DNA of 12,159 nucleotides from DATDOR01 sp035512695 (lineage in GTDB: Bacteria; Chloroflexota; Anaerolineae; Anaerolineales; JABWBV01): the NCBI GenBank assembly GCA_035512695.1, contig DATKDL010000242.1, forward strand, positions 1 through 12,159. The letters run 5' to 3'. Below, in pieces: positions 1 to 6,865 of this stretch (its first letter is position 1; every line of letters starts with the position of its first letter). The notes under the pieces were generated by a model. That model was not told the DNA's origin, ran no database searches, and worked only from the letters and a program-made list of their open reading frames with translations. The position numbers were made by a program, and so were the translations under genes.

Positions 1-55
1 CCGCCGCCCCCAAATTCGCCCGGCCTCAGAATTTTCGGATAGGTTCAAAAACCGT

Positions 56-1387
56 TTGTTCGTTTCCCTGTCGCTCGGGCTGCTCCTGATCGCAGGCCGC
101 GAGGTTTTCGCCCAGGACGGCGGCGACCGGGACGGAGAGGCCGAACGCCAGGCTTTCTTCGACCGGGTCGAGGCCGATATCCTGGCCGGCCCGCCCGGCC
201 CGACCGAGCCGATCTCCGGCGAAGTCCCCTGCGTGAACGGTTTCGCCGGGAGCTACGTCTGCGAGAATGTCGACCTGCTGGCCTTCATGCCGCTTGCCAC
301 GATCGGCGGCGGCGAGGGGAACGATATCTGGGGCTGGACCGACCCGCTGAACGGGAAGGAATACGCCATCATGGGCCGCACCAACGGGACCTCCTTCATC
401 GATATCAGCGATCCGGTCAACCCCGTATATCTCGGGAACCTGCCCCCGCACACGGGCAACTCCATCTGGCGTGATATCAAGGTCTACAGCAACGTCGCCT
501 ATATCGTCAGCGAAGCGGGTGGGCACGGGATGCAGGTCTTCGACCTGACCCGGCTGCGAAACGTCATCAGCCCGCCGGTGACCTTCACCGAGAATGCGCA
601 TTACGATGGGTTTGGAAACGCCCACAACCTGGTGATCAACGAGGAGACAGGATACGCATTCGCCGTTGGGTCGAACGCATTAACGTGCTCCGGCGGTTTA
701 GTTTTCGTGAACCTCCAGAGCCCGCTCGCTCCGACCGGGGCCGGTTGCTTCAGCGCCGACGGTTACACCCACGACGCCCAGTGCGTGAACTACAGCGGTC
801 CCGACACAGATCACCAGGGGAAGGAGATCTGCTTTGCCTCAAACGGGGACACGGTCACGGTTGTGGATGTGACGGACAAGAGTAATTCTGTGATACTTGC
901 TAAGGAAGACTACCCAGGCTTCGACTATACACACCAGGCCTGGATCACGGAAGACCATACCTACCTGCTCCTGGATGACGAGGGCGACGAAATTAAATAT
1001 GGTCACAAGACTCGCACGCGGGTCTGGGATATCTCGAACCTGGACAACCCGGTCCTGATCTATTTCTTTGATTCGGCCTTCAACTCGATCGACCACAACC
1101 TGTACATCCTGGACGGCTACGCCTACCAGTCCAACTACACCAGCGGGCTGCAGATCCTCGATCTTTCAAACATCGCGACCGGGCCGCTGATCCGGGCTGG
1201 TTACTTCGACACCTACATTCCCAACAACAACGCCAATTTCAACGGCTCCTGGAGCAACTACCCCTTCTTCGAGAGCGGCGTCGTGGTCGTGAGCGATATC
1301 AATTCCGGGCTGTTCATCCTGGAGCCCAACCTGGTTCCCGGGCTGGAATATTTAATCCACCTGCCGGTCGTGATCAAAGATCCCTGA
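56..1387 (+). CDS. Choice-of-anchor B family secreted protein (LVIVD repeats)
   Basis: Secreted beta-propeller-like protein of unknown biochemical role. From the TTG at 56 it has 443 residues and begins with a hydrophobic signal segment ending V-F-A|Q-D (cut expected after residue 19). C59 and C69 frame the C-V-N-G-F-A-G motif that opens choice-of-anchor B proteins. Repeated LVIVD-type strands follow, for example T-S-F-I-D-I-S-D-P-V-N-P near residue 120, then M-Q-V-F-D-L, V-T-V-V-D-V-T-D, R-V-W-D-I-S-N-L-D-N-P and L-Q-I-L-D-L-S-N. The tail is L-I-H-L-P-V-V-I-K-D-P, resembling a short C-terminal motif I associate with Chloroflexota secreted proteins. The start is uncertain: the frame stays open to the left edge, and the codons just upstream read F-K-N-R, which would supply the basic n-region a signal peptide needs. 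The true start may therefore lie outside the window. The gene converges on the next one across a shared terminator. Confidence 0.85.
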   Translation: MFVSLSLGLLLIAGREVFAQDGGDRDGEAERQAFFDRVEADILAGPPGPTEPISGEVPCVNGFAGSYVCENVDLLAFMPLATIGGGEGNDIWGWTDPLNGKEYAIMGRTNGTSFIDISDPVNPVYLGNLPPHTGNSIWRDIKVYSNVAYIVSEAGGHGMQVFDLTRLRNVISPPVTFTENAHYDGFGNAHNLVINEETGYAFAVGSNALTCSGGLVFVNLQSPLAPTGAGCFSADGYTHDAQCVNYSGPDTDHQGKEICFASNGDTVTVVDVTDKSNSVILAKEDYPGFDYTHQAWITEDHTYLLLDDEGDEIKYGHKTRTRVWDISNLDNPVLIYFFDSAFNSIDHNLYILDGYAYQSNYTSGLQILDLSNIATGPLIRAGYFDTYIPNNNANFNGSWSNYPFFESGVVVVSDINSGLFILEPNLVPGLEYLIHLPVVIKDP

Positions 1388-1397
1388 TCCACAATCC

Positions 1398-1449
1398 GGA
1401 AAAATAAAAGCGCGCCAGGGCTCACGCCCCGGCGCGCTTTTATTTTTCC
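1398..1449. terminator. Bidirectional intrinsic terminator
   Basis: Near-perfect inverted repeat of about 24 bp per arm (1398-1421 and 1426-1449) with a TCAC loop and one A/C mismatch (1417 with 1430). The GC-rich core GCGCGCC/GGCGCGC is flanked by AAAAATAAAA on the left and TTTTATTTTT on the right, so a U-rich tail forms whichever strand is transcribed. It begins 10 nt after the stop of the choice-of-anchor B gene and lies 8 nt beyond the stop of the convergent GT-C/NHL gene, so it should end both transcripts. Confidence 0.93.
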
Positions 1450-1457
1450 AACTTCGT

Positions 1458-4400
1458 TTATGGAAACAGCCGGAAATAGAGGAGGCGGTTGTTCAACCCA
1501 TCCGCCACCCACAGCCCCCCCGCCGCATCCAGCGCCAGACCCGAAACCAGCCCGAAGCCGTCGGCGCCGGTGGAGTAGTCGCCCCAGTAGCGGATAACCT
1601 CGCCGTCCAGCGTGTACTCGAGGATCCGGTAGCCCTCCGGGTCTGCGATGTAGAGGCGGTCGTTCTGCGAGTCGACTTCCAGGAACGGTTTGTTGTCCAG
1701 AGAATCCCCGAACCAGGCGAACAACTCCCAGTTCAACAGCGGGTCCCCGGCGGCGGTCAGCACCTGGATGCGCTGGTTCCAGGTGTCGGCCACGTACAGG
1801 CGGTCCAGGCTGTCCAGTGCCAGGCCGACCGGTTCGTCGAACTGGCCCGGGCCGAACCCGACCGAGCCAAAGGAGGTCACGAACTCGCCATCCAGCGTGA
1901 ACACGACGATCCGTTTGTTGCCGGTGTCGGTGACGAAGACGAGCCCGTCCGGGCTGATCGCGATGCTGCGCGGGCCCCAGAACGCTTCCGGCGCCTCTCC
2001 GGCCCCGAAGAAGCCCCACATCGTGATGAACTCGCCTTCCGCCGTGAACCGCTGGACCCGGTGGTTCCAGGTGTCGGCGACGACCAGCGAGCCGTCCGGT
2101 GCGACGGCGATGTCCCAGGGCTCGTTGAAGGTGCCGCCGGGGGCGTTCCCGAGCGCGGCATCGGCAAAGCTCCCCCAGGAGTTGAGCAGTTCGCCGGTCG
2201 TGCTGAACTGCTGGATGCGGTGGTTGCGCGAATCGGCAACGAAGAGCGTCCCGTCCAGGCCGACCGCCAGGCCGCGCGGGGCGTTCAACTGTCCGGGGGC
2301 ATCCCCGCTCGAACCGAAGAAGAACTCGGGAGACAGCACGACGCCTTTGCCCTCGTAGGGATCGGCGATCAGGTCCTCCGTGGACGGGCCGACGCCGAAT
2401 TCCCAGATTTGGGCGGCGATGTCCTTGCGGATGTACAGCCGCATCCGGTCGGAAGGGTTCCAATTGGCCAGGGATATGTCCTTGTTGGTGAGCTCGCCAT
2501 ACAGGGTATAGTCGCGGTTGAACCAGATATTGAACACGGCGGCACGCATCTGGGGGTCCGTGATGGCGGTCCGGATTCGGTCCCAGTTCAGGTTGAAATA
2601 GTCCTGGTTGGGCCACCACATCCGGATGTAATCGAAGCGGTAGTACGCCTGGCCGACAATCGGGGCGATCTTGTCGAAGTTGTCGTCGCCGACGACGATG
2701 AAGGGTACGTCCCGCAGGTCCCGCGTCGGGGCGCTGCCGTAGTAGCGGTGGTTCGGGTAGTTGCGCATGTACCAGGTGTACGGCCAGGAGACGTCGTCAT
2801 CATAGGCGACGGCCATCGAGAGATCGCCGGAGGTGCGGCGCGAGATCTCTTCCGCCTGGGCCATCACTTCCTTGACCGGTGCGGCGGAATGGGCGTAAAC
2901 GAGGTACTCGGTAGCCTGGTCGTGATGGATATACGATGCCGTGAACGCCGTCCGGGCGGTGAGCAGCGACAGGAAGGCGAAAAAACCGAGAACGGCCACG
3001 CGTCCAAACTGGCCGGCCGGCCAGGTCCTGGCGATCGCCCACAGGCCCCACCCGCTGGCGGCCGCCGATAGGAGCGACACAATGAAAGTGGAGGTGGAGC
3101 GGAGCTGGGTAAGTTCGCTGCCCTGGAAAGGCGGGTTGGTCCCCAGCAAGGAGAATAGTGACGCAAACAAGGCCGGTATGAAGACGAACAGCAGCGCCGC
3201 GGCGATCGGCCCGCGCTGCTGCCGGAAGGCGGGCCAATCGATCCGTTCGATCACCCGGCCCAGCGCCCAGCCCGAGAGCAGGATCATCGGCAGCGCGATA
3301 TGGAAGGTCAGCCAGGGCATCTTCTCCCCGGCGATCGTGTAGGCGGCGGCGCTCGTCAAAGTCCAGAAACCCAGCAGCGGGATGATGAGCTCCTGGCCTC
3401 CGTCCCCCGTCTCCCGTCCCCCGTCCTCCGTCTCCCGTCCCCCATCCCCCGTCCTCCTCATCCCGAGCGCCAGCGCCAGGAAGCTGCCGAGCAGCGGCAG
3501 GAATTCGTATATCGGGAGCTGGAGGAGCAAATAGTAATACCATGGCTGGTTGCCGCGCTTGACGGACTGCTGTTCAAGCCAGTAGCCGAGCGATCCGACC
3601 AGGCCGCTGAAAAATCCGGCCCCGTTGGTGAAAAGCGTCGTGAAGAAGATGGTGAAGATGGCGTAATAAACGGCGGCGTGGACCAGCCAGAGCCTCAGAT
3701 TCCACAGCCAGCCGATCGCCGCGCCCAAAATCACGAGCGGCACGACGAAGACGGCCGACCGGCCGATCCCCTGCATGCTGTAATCCAGCGGATTCCACCC
3801 CACCGCACGGATCAGAAAAGGCGCCGCCATCGGCAGTACCAGGGTCGAGATCAGGATGATCAGATCGAAGGTCCGCTCGCGGCGAAGGTTTTCCAGACCG
3901 TAGCCGGTGAACAGGAAGAAGGCGCCTCCGGCAAGCGCCACGATACCAAAACCGCTGAAGTAAACGGCCAGCTGGTTGGGCGAAAACCCGCCGTCGCTCA
4001 AGATCTCGTCCGGGTCGGCCGGGTCCGCGGTGGCCGTGGGGCTGAGGAATTCCCCGCTGCGCCCGCCGAAATACAGTCCCCCCGCCGTCCCGAATAACAG
4101 GAAAGCGGCGATCAGGACGATCAGGAATGCCCGGCGTTGGTCCGGGTTGGGCCATTCGCGCTGCGTGATGTTCCGGACAAACACCAGTCCGAGGAACAGG
4201 AAAGCCTGGAAGGAGTAGATAAAGGCCGTTTCTTTGGCGGTGAAATGCAGGACCGTGCTGACGGTGACGAAGAACAGGTATTTCCCTTCGCCGGTATCCA
4301 GGTACCTCAGGATGCCCCAAAGCAGCGCTACACCAAACAGCCCAACATAGGCTTCGTTGCGGACGTAACGGCCGTAATACAGCATATACGGGGAGATGGT

Positions 4401-4805
4401 CAGCAGGAACGCAGCGACGATCGCCCCGGTCCGGCCGAGATAGCGCCGGAATTTCCACATGAATGCGATCGTGGCAATGCTGGTGGCCACGGCGAAGAGG
4501 CGGGCCGAGAAATCGCTGTCGCCGAACAGGAAATAAGACAGGGCGATGAAGTGGAACTGGAGCGGTCCGTGCATCAGGGGGGTGTGCTCGAACCCAAAGC
4601 CCTTATAGAGCCGCCAGGAATAATATGTGTGCAGGCTTTCATCGTGGCTCATGACCCGCGTCTCGAGGTCGTAGAAGCGGGTGAACACGGCCGCGATCAG
4701 CAGGACGGCGAAGATCGCCGTTTCCCAATTGAGGGTCAACAGGCTCTTCAGCGGCCGGTCCAGCCAGGATGAGGTTGTTTCGATTTTGGGTGTGATGTTT
4801 TCCAT
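1458..4805 (-). CDS. Agl23/TIGR03663-like GT-C membrane protein fused to an NHL beta-propeller
   Basis: Very large polytopic protein, 1115 residues from the ATG at 4805. The N-terminal ~600 residues hold about 15 hydrophobic segments. The first (about 28-45) is followed by S-H-D-E-S-L-H (D55, E56) and H-G-P (79-81), which matches the first extracytoplasmic loop of GT-C/PMT-type proteins and the TIGR03663 (Agl23, flippase-activity-associated) family. An extracellular region follows with S-W-P-Y-T-W-Y-M-R, also typical of that family. Residues from about 825 to the end form six NHL blades, each with a V-A-D-(T/S)-x-N-x-R-(I/V)-like core. Likely role: lipid-linked sugar transfer or glycoprotein assembly, with the propeller outside the cell binding sugar or protein (inference). 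An in-frame GTG at 4895 would overlap rluB by 47 nt and has no usable RBS spacing, so 4805 is preferred, although its own SD is also poor. An in-frame 7-bp tandem repeat encodes a hydrophilic loop near residues 450-472. Confidence 0.85.
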   Translation of the reverse strand: MENITPKIETTSSWLDRPLKSLLTLNWETAIFAVLLIAAVFTRFYDLETRVMSHDESLHTYYSWRLYKGFGFEHTPLMHGPLQFHFIALSYFLFGDSDFSARLFAVATSIATIAFMWKFRRYLGRTGAIVAAFLLTISPYMLYYGRYVRNEAYVGLFGVALLWGILRYLDTGEGKYLFFVTVSTVLHFTAKETAFIYSFQAFLFLGLVFVRNITQREWPNPDQRRAFLIVLIAAFLLFGTAGGLYFGGRSGEFLSPTATADPADPDEILSDGGFSPNQLAVYFSGFGIVALAGGAFFLFTGYGLENLRRERTFDLIILISTLVLPMAAPFLIRAVGWNPLDYSMQGIGRSAVFVVPLVILGAAIGWLWNLRLWLVHAAVYYAIFTIFFTTLFTNGAGFFSGLVGSLGYWLEQQSVKRGNQPWYYYLLLQLPIYEFLPLLGSFLALALGMRRTGDGGRETEDGGRETGDGGQELIIPLLGFWTLTSAAAYTIAGEKMPWLTFHIALPMILLSGWALGRVIERIDWPAFRQQRGPIAAALLFVFIPALFASLFSLLGTNPPFQGSELTQLRSTSTFIVSLLSAAASGWGLWAIARTWPAGQFGRVAVLGFFAFLSLLTARTAFTASYIHHDQATEYLVYAHSAAPVKEVMAQAEEISRRTSGDLSMAVAYDDDVSWPYTWYMRNYPNHRYYGSAPTRDLRDVPFIVVGDDNFDKIAPIVGQAYYRFDYIRMWWPNQDYFNLNWDRIRTAITDPQMRAAVFNIWFNRDYTLYGELTNKDISLANWNPSDRMRLYIRKDIAAQIWEFGVGPSTEDLIADPYEGKGVVLSPEFFFGSSGDAPGQLNAPRGLAVGLDGTLFVADSRNHRIQQFSTTGELLNSWGSFADAALGNAPGGTFNEPWDIAVAPDGSLVVADTWNHRVQRFTAEGEFITMWGFFGAGEAPEAFWGPRSIAISPDGLVFVTDTGNKRIVVFTLDGEFVTSFGSVGFGPGQFDEPVGLALDSLDRLYVADTWNQRIQVLTAAGDPLLNWELFAWFGDSLDNKPFLEVDSQNDRLYIADPEGYRILEYTLDGEVIRYWGDYSTGADGFGLVSGLALDAAGGLWVADGLNNRLLYFRLFP
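3397..3452. repeat. Heptanucleotide tandem repeat inside the GT-C/NHL gene
   Basis: Eight contiguous 7-bp units of the form CYYCCRT on the plus strand: CCTCCGT, CCCCCGT, CTCCCGT, CCCCCGT, CCTCCGT, CTCCCGT, CCCCCAT, CCCCCGT. A degraded ninth unit follows at 3453-3459. On the coding (minus) strand the array reads as three copies of the heptapeptide T-(G/E)-D-G-G-(R/Q)-E, placed in a loop between two hydrophobic segments. Because three 7-mers make 21 nt, every reading frame of a perfect array yields the same circular heptapeptide and no stop. Confidence 0.9.
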
Positions 4806-4847
4806 ATATTCGATTTTGATTGCTTCGATCTCCGGGGGCAGCAACCC

Positions 4848-4853
4848 ATTATA
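4848..4853 (-). promoter_or_regulatory. Possible -10 box (TATAAT) upstream of the GT-C/NHL gene
   Basis: A perfect TATAAT on the minus strand overlaps the rluB stop codon (TAA, 4851-4849) and lies 42 nt before the ATG of the GT-C/NHL gene. Initiation 6-8 nt downstream would leave a leader of about 35 nt. No convincing -35 hexamer is seen at 16-18 bp spacing, so this is only a candidate. Confidence 0.35.
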
Positions 4854-5628
4854 TAGAATTTCGCGATCGCCGGCCGGGTCGCCCCCGCCGGTCACCCTTT
4901 GGCCCCCTTGAACTTTCCACGGACGATTTGAGCGCCGCCACCTCCCGGTCGGTGAGTTCGCGCCATTGGCGGGGTTTCAAGGTGCCGAGCTGCAGGGTGC
5001 CGATGCGGACCCGAATCAGCCGGATCACCGGCAGTCCGAGCTGGTCGCCGATCTCACGGATCTGGCGCTTGCGGCCTTCCTTCATCACGATCCGAAGCCA
5101 GGTCCCGCGCGGACTCTCCGCATCGACCCGGACCTTCGCCGGCCCGGTCCGGTGTCCGTCCGCGAGCACGACCCCATTGCGCCAGGCCTCGAGCTGTCGA
5201 TCATCCGGTTGGTGTACGACGAGGGCGCGGTATTCCTTCTCACAGCCGTAGCGCGGGTGCGTGATCCGGTTGGCGAGGTCCCCGTCGTTTGTCAGCAAGA
5301 TCAGGCCCTCGCTTTCGATATCCAACCGCCCGACCGGGTACAGCCGCCCCTCCAGCGGGACCAGGTCGCGCACCGTGGGGCGCGGGTCCGGTGAGGAGAC
5401 GGTCGAGATCACGTTGCGCGGTTTGTTTAAAGCCACATAACGCAGCGGTTCGGGGTTTGTGACCCGCCGCCCGTCGACCAGGATGTGGTCCTTATCCGGA
5501 TCGGCCTGCATCCCGATCTCCGCCGTGACCCCGTTGACGGTCACCCGGCCCTCCCGGATCAGCGCTTCGCTGGCCCGGCGGGAAGCGATCCCGGCGCGGG
5601 CGAGGATTTTTTGGAGGCGTTCTGCCAT
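4849..5628 (-). CDS. rluB: 23S rRNA pseudouridine synthase, RluB/RsuA family
   Basis: Converts a uridine in large-subunit rRNA to pseudouridine during ribosome maturation. From the ATG at 5628 it has 259 residues. An N-terminal S4 RNA-binding domain (R-L-Q-K-I-L-A-R-A-G-I-A-S-R-R, residues 4-18, then G-R-V-T-V-N-G) precedes the catalytic domain. The G-R-L-D motif with the catalytic Asp at residue 103 is intact and is followed by E-S-E-G-L-I-L-L-T-N-D-G-D-L and K-E-Y. The basic R-R-G-R-P-G-R-R-S-R tail is common in this family. A GTG at 5637 is an alternative start (3 more residues). An AAGGA lies only 1 nt before the ATG at 5628, too close to work as a normal SD. It lies downstream of scpB, a common pairing in bacteria, but a hairpin intervenes. 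Assignment to RluB rather than RsuA or RluF rests on the scpB neighbour and overall similarity. Confidence 0.92.
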   Translation of the reverse strand: MAERLQKILARAGIASRRASEALIREGRVTVNGVTAEIGMQADPDKDHILVDGRRVTNPEPLRYVALNKPRNVISTVSSPDPRPTVRDLVPLEGRLYPVGRLDIESEGLILLTNDGDLANRITHPRYGCEKEYRALVVHQPDDRQLEAWRNGVVLADGHRTGPAKVRVDAESPRGTWLRIVMKEGRKRQIREIGDQLGLPVIRLIRVRIGTLQLGTLKPRQWRELTDREVAALKSSVESSRGPKGDRRGRPGRRSRNSI

Positions 5629-5650
5629 ATCCTTCACAGGTTACCGGAAA

Positions 5651-5703
5651 AAAAGGATTGAAACGGGTGGGCGGTTTTACCGCCCACCCGTTTCAATCCT
5701 TTT
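5651..5703 (-). terminator. Intrinsic terminator-like hairpin covering the scpB stop codon
   Basis: A perfect 25-bp inverted repeat (5651-5675 and 5679-5703) with a 3-nt loop. Read on the minus strand, the 3' arm ends in a run of seven T (5654-5648), the classical intrinsic terminator shape. The scpB TGA (5695-5693) lies inside the 5' arm. Only 13 nt separate the base of the stem from the possible GTG of rluB, and 22 nt from its ATG. It may act as a terminator or as an attenuator of rluB. On the plus strand it ends in only TTTT and no plus-strand gene ends nearby. Confidence 0.85.
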
Positions 5704-6244
5704 GTTCCGATGCAATGCCCTCTCCATCCAGCGGCGGGAGTTCTTCGAGCGAATTGAGCCCGAAATGACGCAGGAAATCCGGTGTCAGGATGTACAGGAT
5801 CGGCCGCCCGGCGGCCTCTGCCCGCCCGGATTCCTCGATCAGGCCGTGGCTGAGCAAGGTCTTCAGCACCGTGTCGCTGTTGACCCCGCGGATCGCGTCG
5901 ATCTTCGGGCGGGTGACCGGCTGCTGGTAGGCGATGATCGCCAGGGCTTCCAGGGCAGCCTTGCTGAGACGGCTGGAAGCCTCCAGTCCCAGGAACCTTT
6001 CGACGTCCTCCGCCGTTTCAGGGGAGGTGGTCAGCTGGAAACGCCCGCGGAACCGTTGAAGGCGCAGCCCGCCGCCGGCGTAGCGCCGGTCCAACTCCTC
6101 CGCGGCCTGATCGATCGCTCGTACGGTCGTTTCAAGCGCCTGGGCCAGTTGCGCGGCCGTTGCGGCGGACGGCGCGGCGAACAGCAGCGCCTCCAACCTG
6201 GCCGAAAGTTTGATCTGCGGGTGGTTTCCGTTTTTTTCGGTCAT
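5693..6244 (-). CDS. scpB: Segregation and condensation protein B
   Basis: Subunit of the SMC-ScpA-ScpB condensin-like complex that compacts and segregates the chromosome. It has 183 residues, the usual size, and two winged-helix domains. The first carries L-S-A-R-L-E-A-L-L-F-A-A. The second contains the family core L-S-K-A-A-L-E-A-L-A-I-I-A-Y-Q-Q-P-V-T-R, then I-R-G-V, G-L-I-E-E-S-G-R, G-R-P-I-L-Y and F-L-R-H-F-G-L-N-S-L-E-E-L-P-P-L. The frame extends upstream to 6391, but those 49 residues lack similarity and overlap the divergent lipoprotein gene, so M-T-E-K-N-G at 6244 is chosen. No scpA lies on the upstream side within the window, although scpA usually sits directly before scpB. The start codon overlaps the extended -10 of the divergent plus-strand promoter, so the two may interfere. 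No clear minus-strand promoter was found. Confidence 0.95.
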   Translation of the reverse strand: MTEKNGNHPQIKLSARLEALLFAAPSAATAAQLAQALETTVRAIDQAAEELDRRYAGGGLRLQRFRGRFQLTTSPETAEDVERFLGLEASSRLSKAALEALAIIAYQQPVTRPKIDAIRGVNSDTVLKTLLSHGLIEESGRAEAAGRPILYILTPDFLRHFGLNSLEELPPLDGEGIASEQKD

Positions 6245-6252
6245 GCTATAAT
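6244..6252 (+). promoter_or_regulatory. Extended -10 promoter for the lipoprotein operon
   Basis: TGCTATAAT is a perfect -10 hexamer (6247-6252) with the TGn extension at 6244-6246. That extension normally makes a good -35 dispensable, which fits the weak TTTCCG at 6225-6230 (16 bp spacing). The predicted start near 6259 gives a leader of about 42 nt with a strong SD before the ATG at 6301. The element overlaps the scpB start codon on the other strand. Confidence 0.7.
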
Positions 6253-6286
6253 GCCGCGTTGGAGTTCCCGGGGAGGGTCTCCAAAC

Positions 6287-6293
6287 AAAGGAG
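6287..6293 (+). promoter_or_regulatory. Strong ribosome binding site, decides the lipoprotein start
   Basis: AAAGGAG sits 7 nt before ATG 6301. It supports that start over an in-frame upstream start at 6259, which would put a non-signal-like stretch before the lipoprotein signal peptide. Confidence 0.85.
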
Positions 6294-6300
6294 CTTCGAC

Positions 6301-6861
6301 ATGTTGAAAAAATTAAAAGGTACCGGACTGGTGATCGTCCTCGCCCTGGCAGCCCTGGCCTGCAACCTGGGCAAAACGCCCGATCCGGCAACCCCCGTCG
6401 CGGTGGTGACCGAGATCGTCGGCGATCTGGTCGAGGCCTGGCAGGAAGCCTTCGAAGAAGCGGACGAAACCGGAATTCTCACGGTGACCCTCACCGAAGC
6501 GCAGCTGTCCACATTCCTGGCCGTCGCGGCTGCGCAAAACCCGGCCTTGCTCCTGGCGAATCCGCAGGTGACCCTCCGAGACGGCGAAATGGAAGTCTCC
6601 GGAAAATATTCGACCGGTCCGGTCAACGCCGAGGCCAGGCTTCTTATGGCAGTTTCTGTCGGCGCAGAAGGATTGCCCGTAATCGAGGTCACCTCTGCAA
6701 AGCTCGGACCGCTCCCGGTGCCGGCCGAGATGCTTGCCACCGTTTCCGATACGATCACCGAGGCCCTGGCTGGTCAGTTCGTTTCGGCGGCGACCGGGTT
6801 CACTCTCAAAACGATCGTCATCACCGAGGGGGCGATCACGATGACGGGTACGCGCAAATAA
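6301..6861 (+). CDS. Putative lipoprotein, LmeA/DUF2993-like
   Basis: A 186-residue exported lipoprotein. It begins M-L-K-K-L-K followed by a hydrophobic core and A-L-A-C, with C21 as the likely lipidated residue (the -3 residue A is slightly atypical). The mature part contains V-T-L-T-E-A-Q-L-S, then N-P-Q-V-T-L-R-D-G-E-M-E-V-S-G and a C-terminal I-V-I-T-E-G-A-I-T-M-T-G-T. This alternation of predicted strands resembles LmeA/DUF2993 or YpmS-type lipid-binding folds. That resemblance is by eye only, and no catalytic motif is visible. It is the first gene of a plus-strand operon: its stop is 4 nt before the next lipoprotein start, suggesting translational coupling. The start is set by the SD at 6287-6293 and by the signal peptide. 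Confidence 0.8.
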   Translation: MLKKLKGTGLVIVLALAALACNLGKTPDPATPVAVVTEIVGDLVEAWQEAFEEADETGILTVTLTEAQLSTFLAVAAAQNPALLLANPQVTLRDGEMEVSGKYSTGPVNAEARLLMAVSVGAEGLPVIEVTSAKLGPLPVPAEMLATVSDTITEALAGQFVSAATGFTLKTIVITEGAITMTGTRK

Positions 6862-6865
6862 CGAA

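Noticed and set aside
1258..2619. 453-residue minus-strand open frame, rich in Arg, Pro and Gly
   Set aside because: Shadow of the GT-C/NHL gene in another frame. It has low-complexity composition, no recognisable motif, and crosses the terminator at 1398-1449.
2061..3071. 336-residue plus-strand open frame opposite the GT-C/NHL gene
   Set aside because: Antisense shadow made open by high GC content. The opposite strand has clear NHL and membrane motifs in frame.
3397..3459. 7-bp tandem array as a CRISPR or iteron set
   Set aside because: Units are contiguous with no spacers, lie in a coding frame, and there are no cas or replication genes nearby.
5459..6307. 282-residue plus-strand frame opposite rluB and scpB
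   Set aside because: The scpB and rluB family motifs are unambiguous on the minus strand, and this frame reads through the intergenic hairpin.
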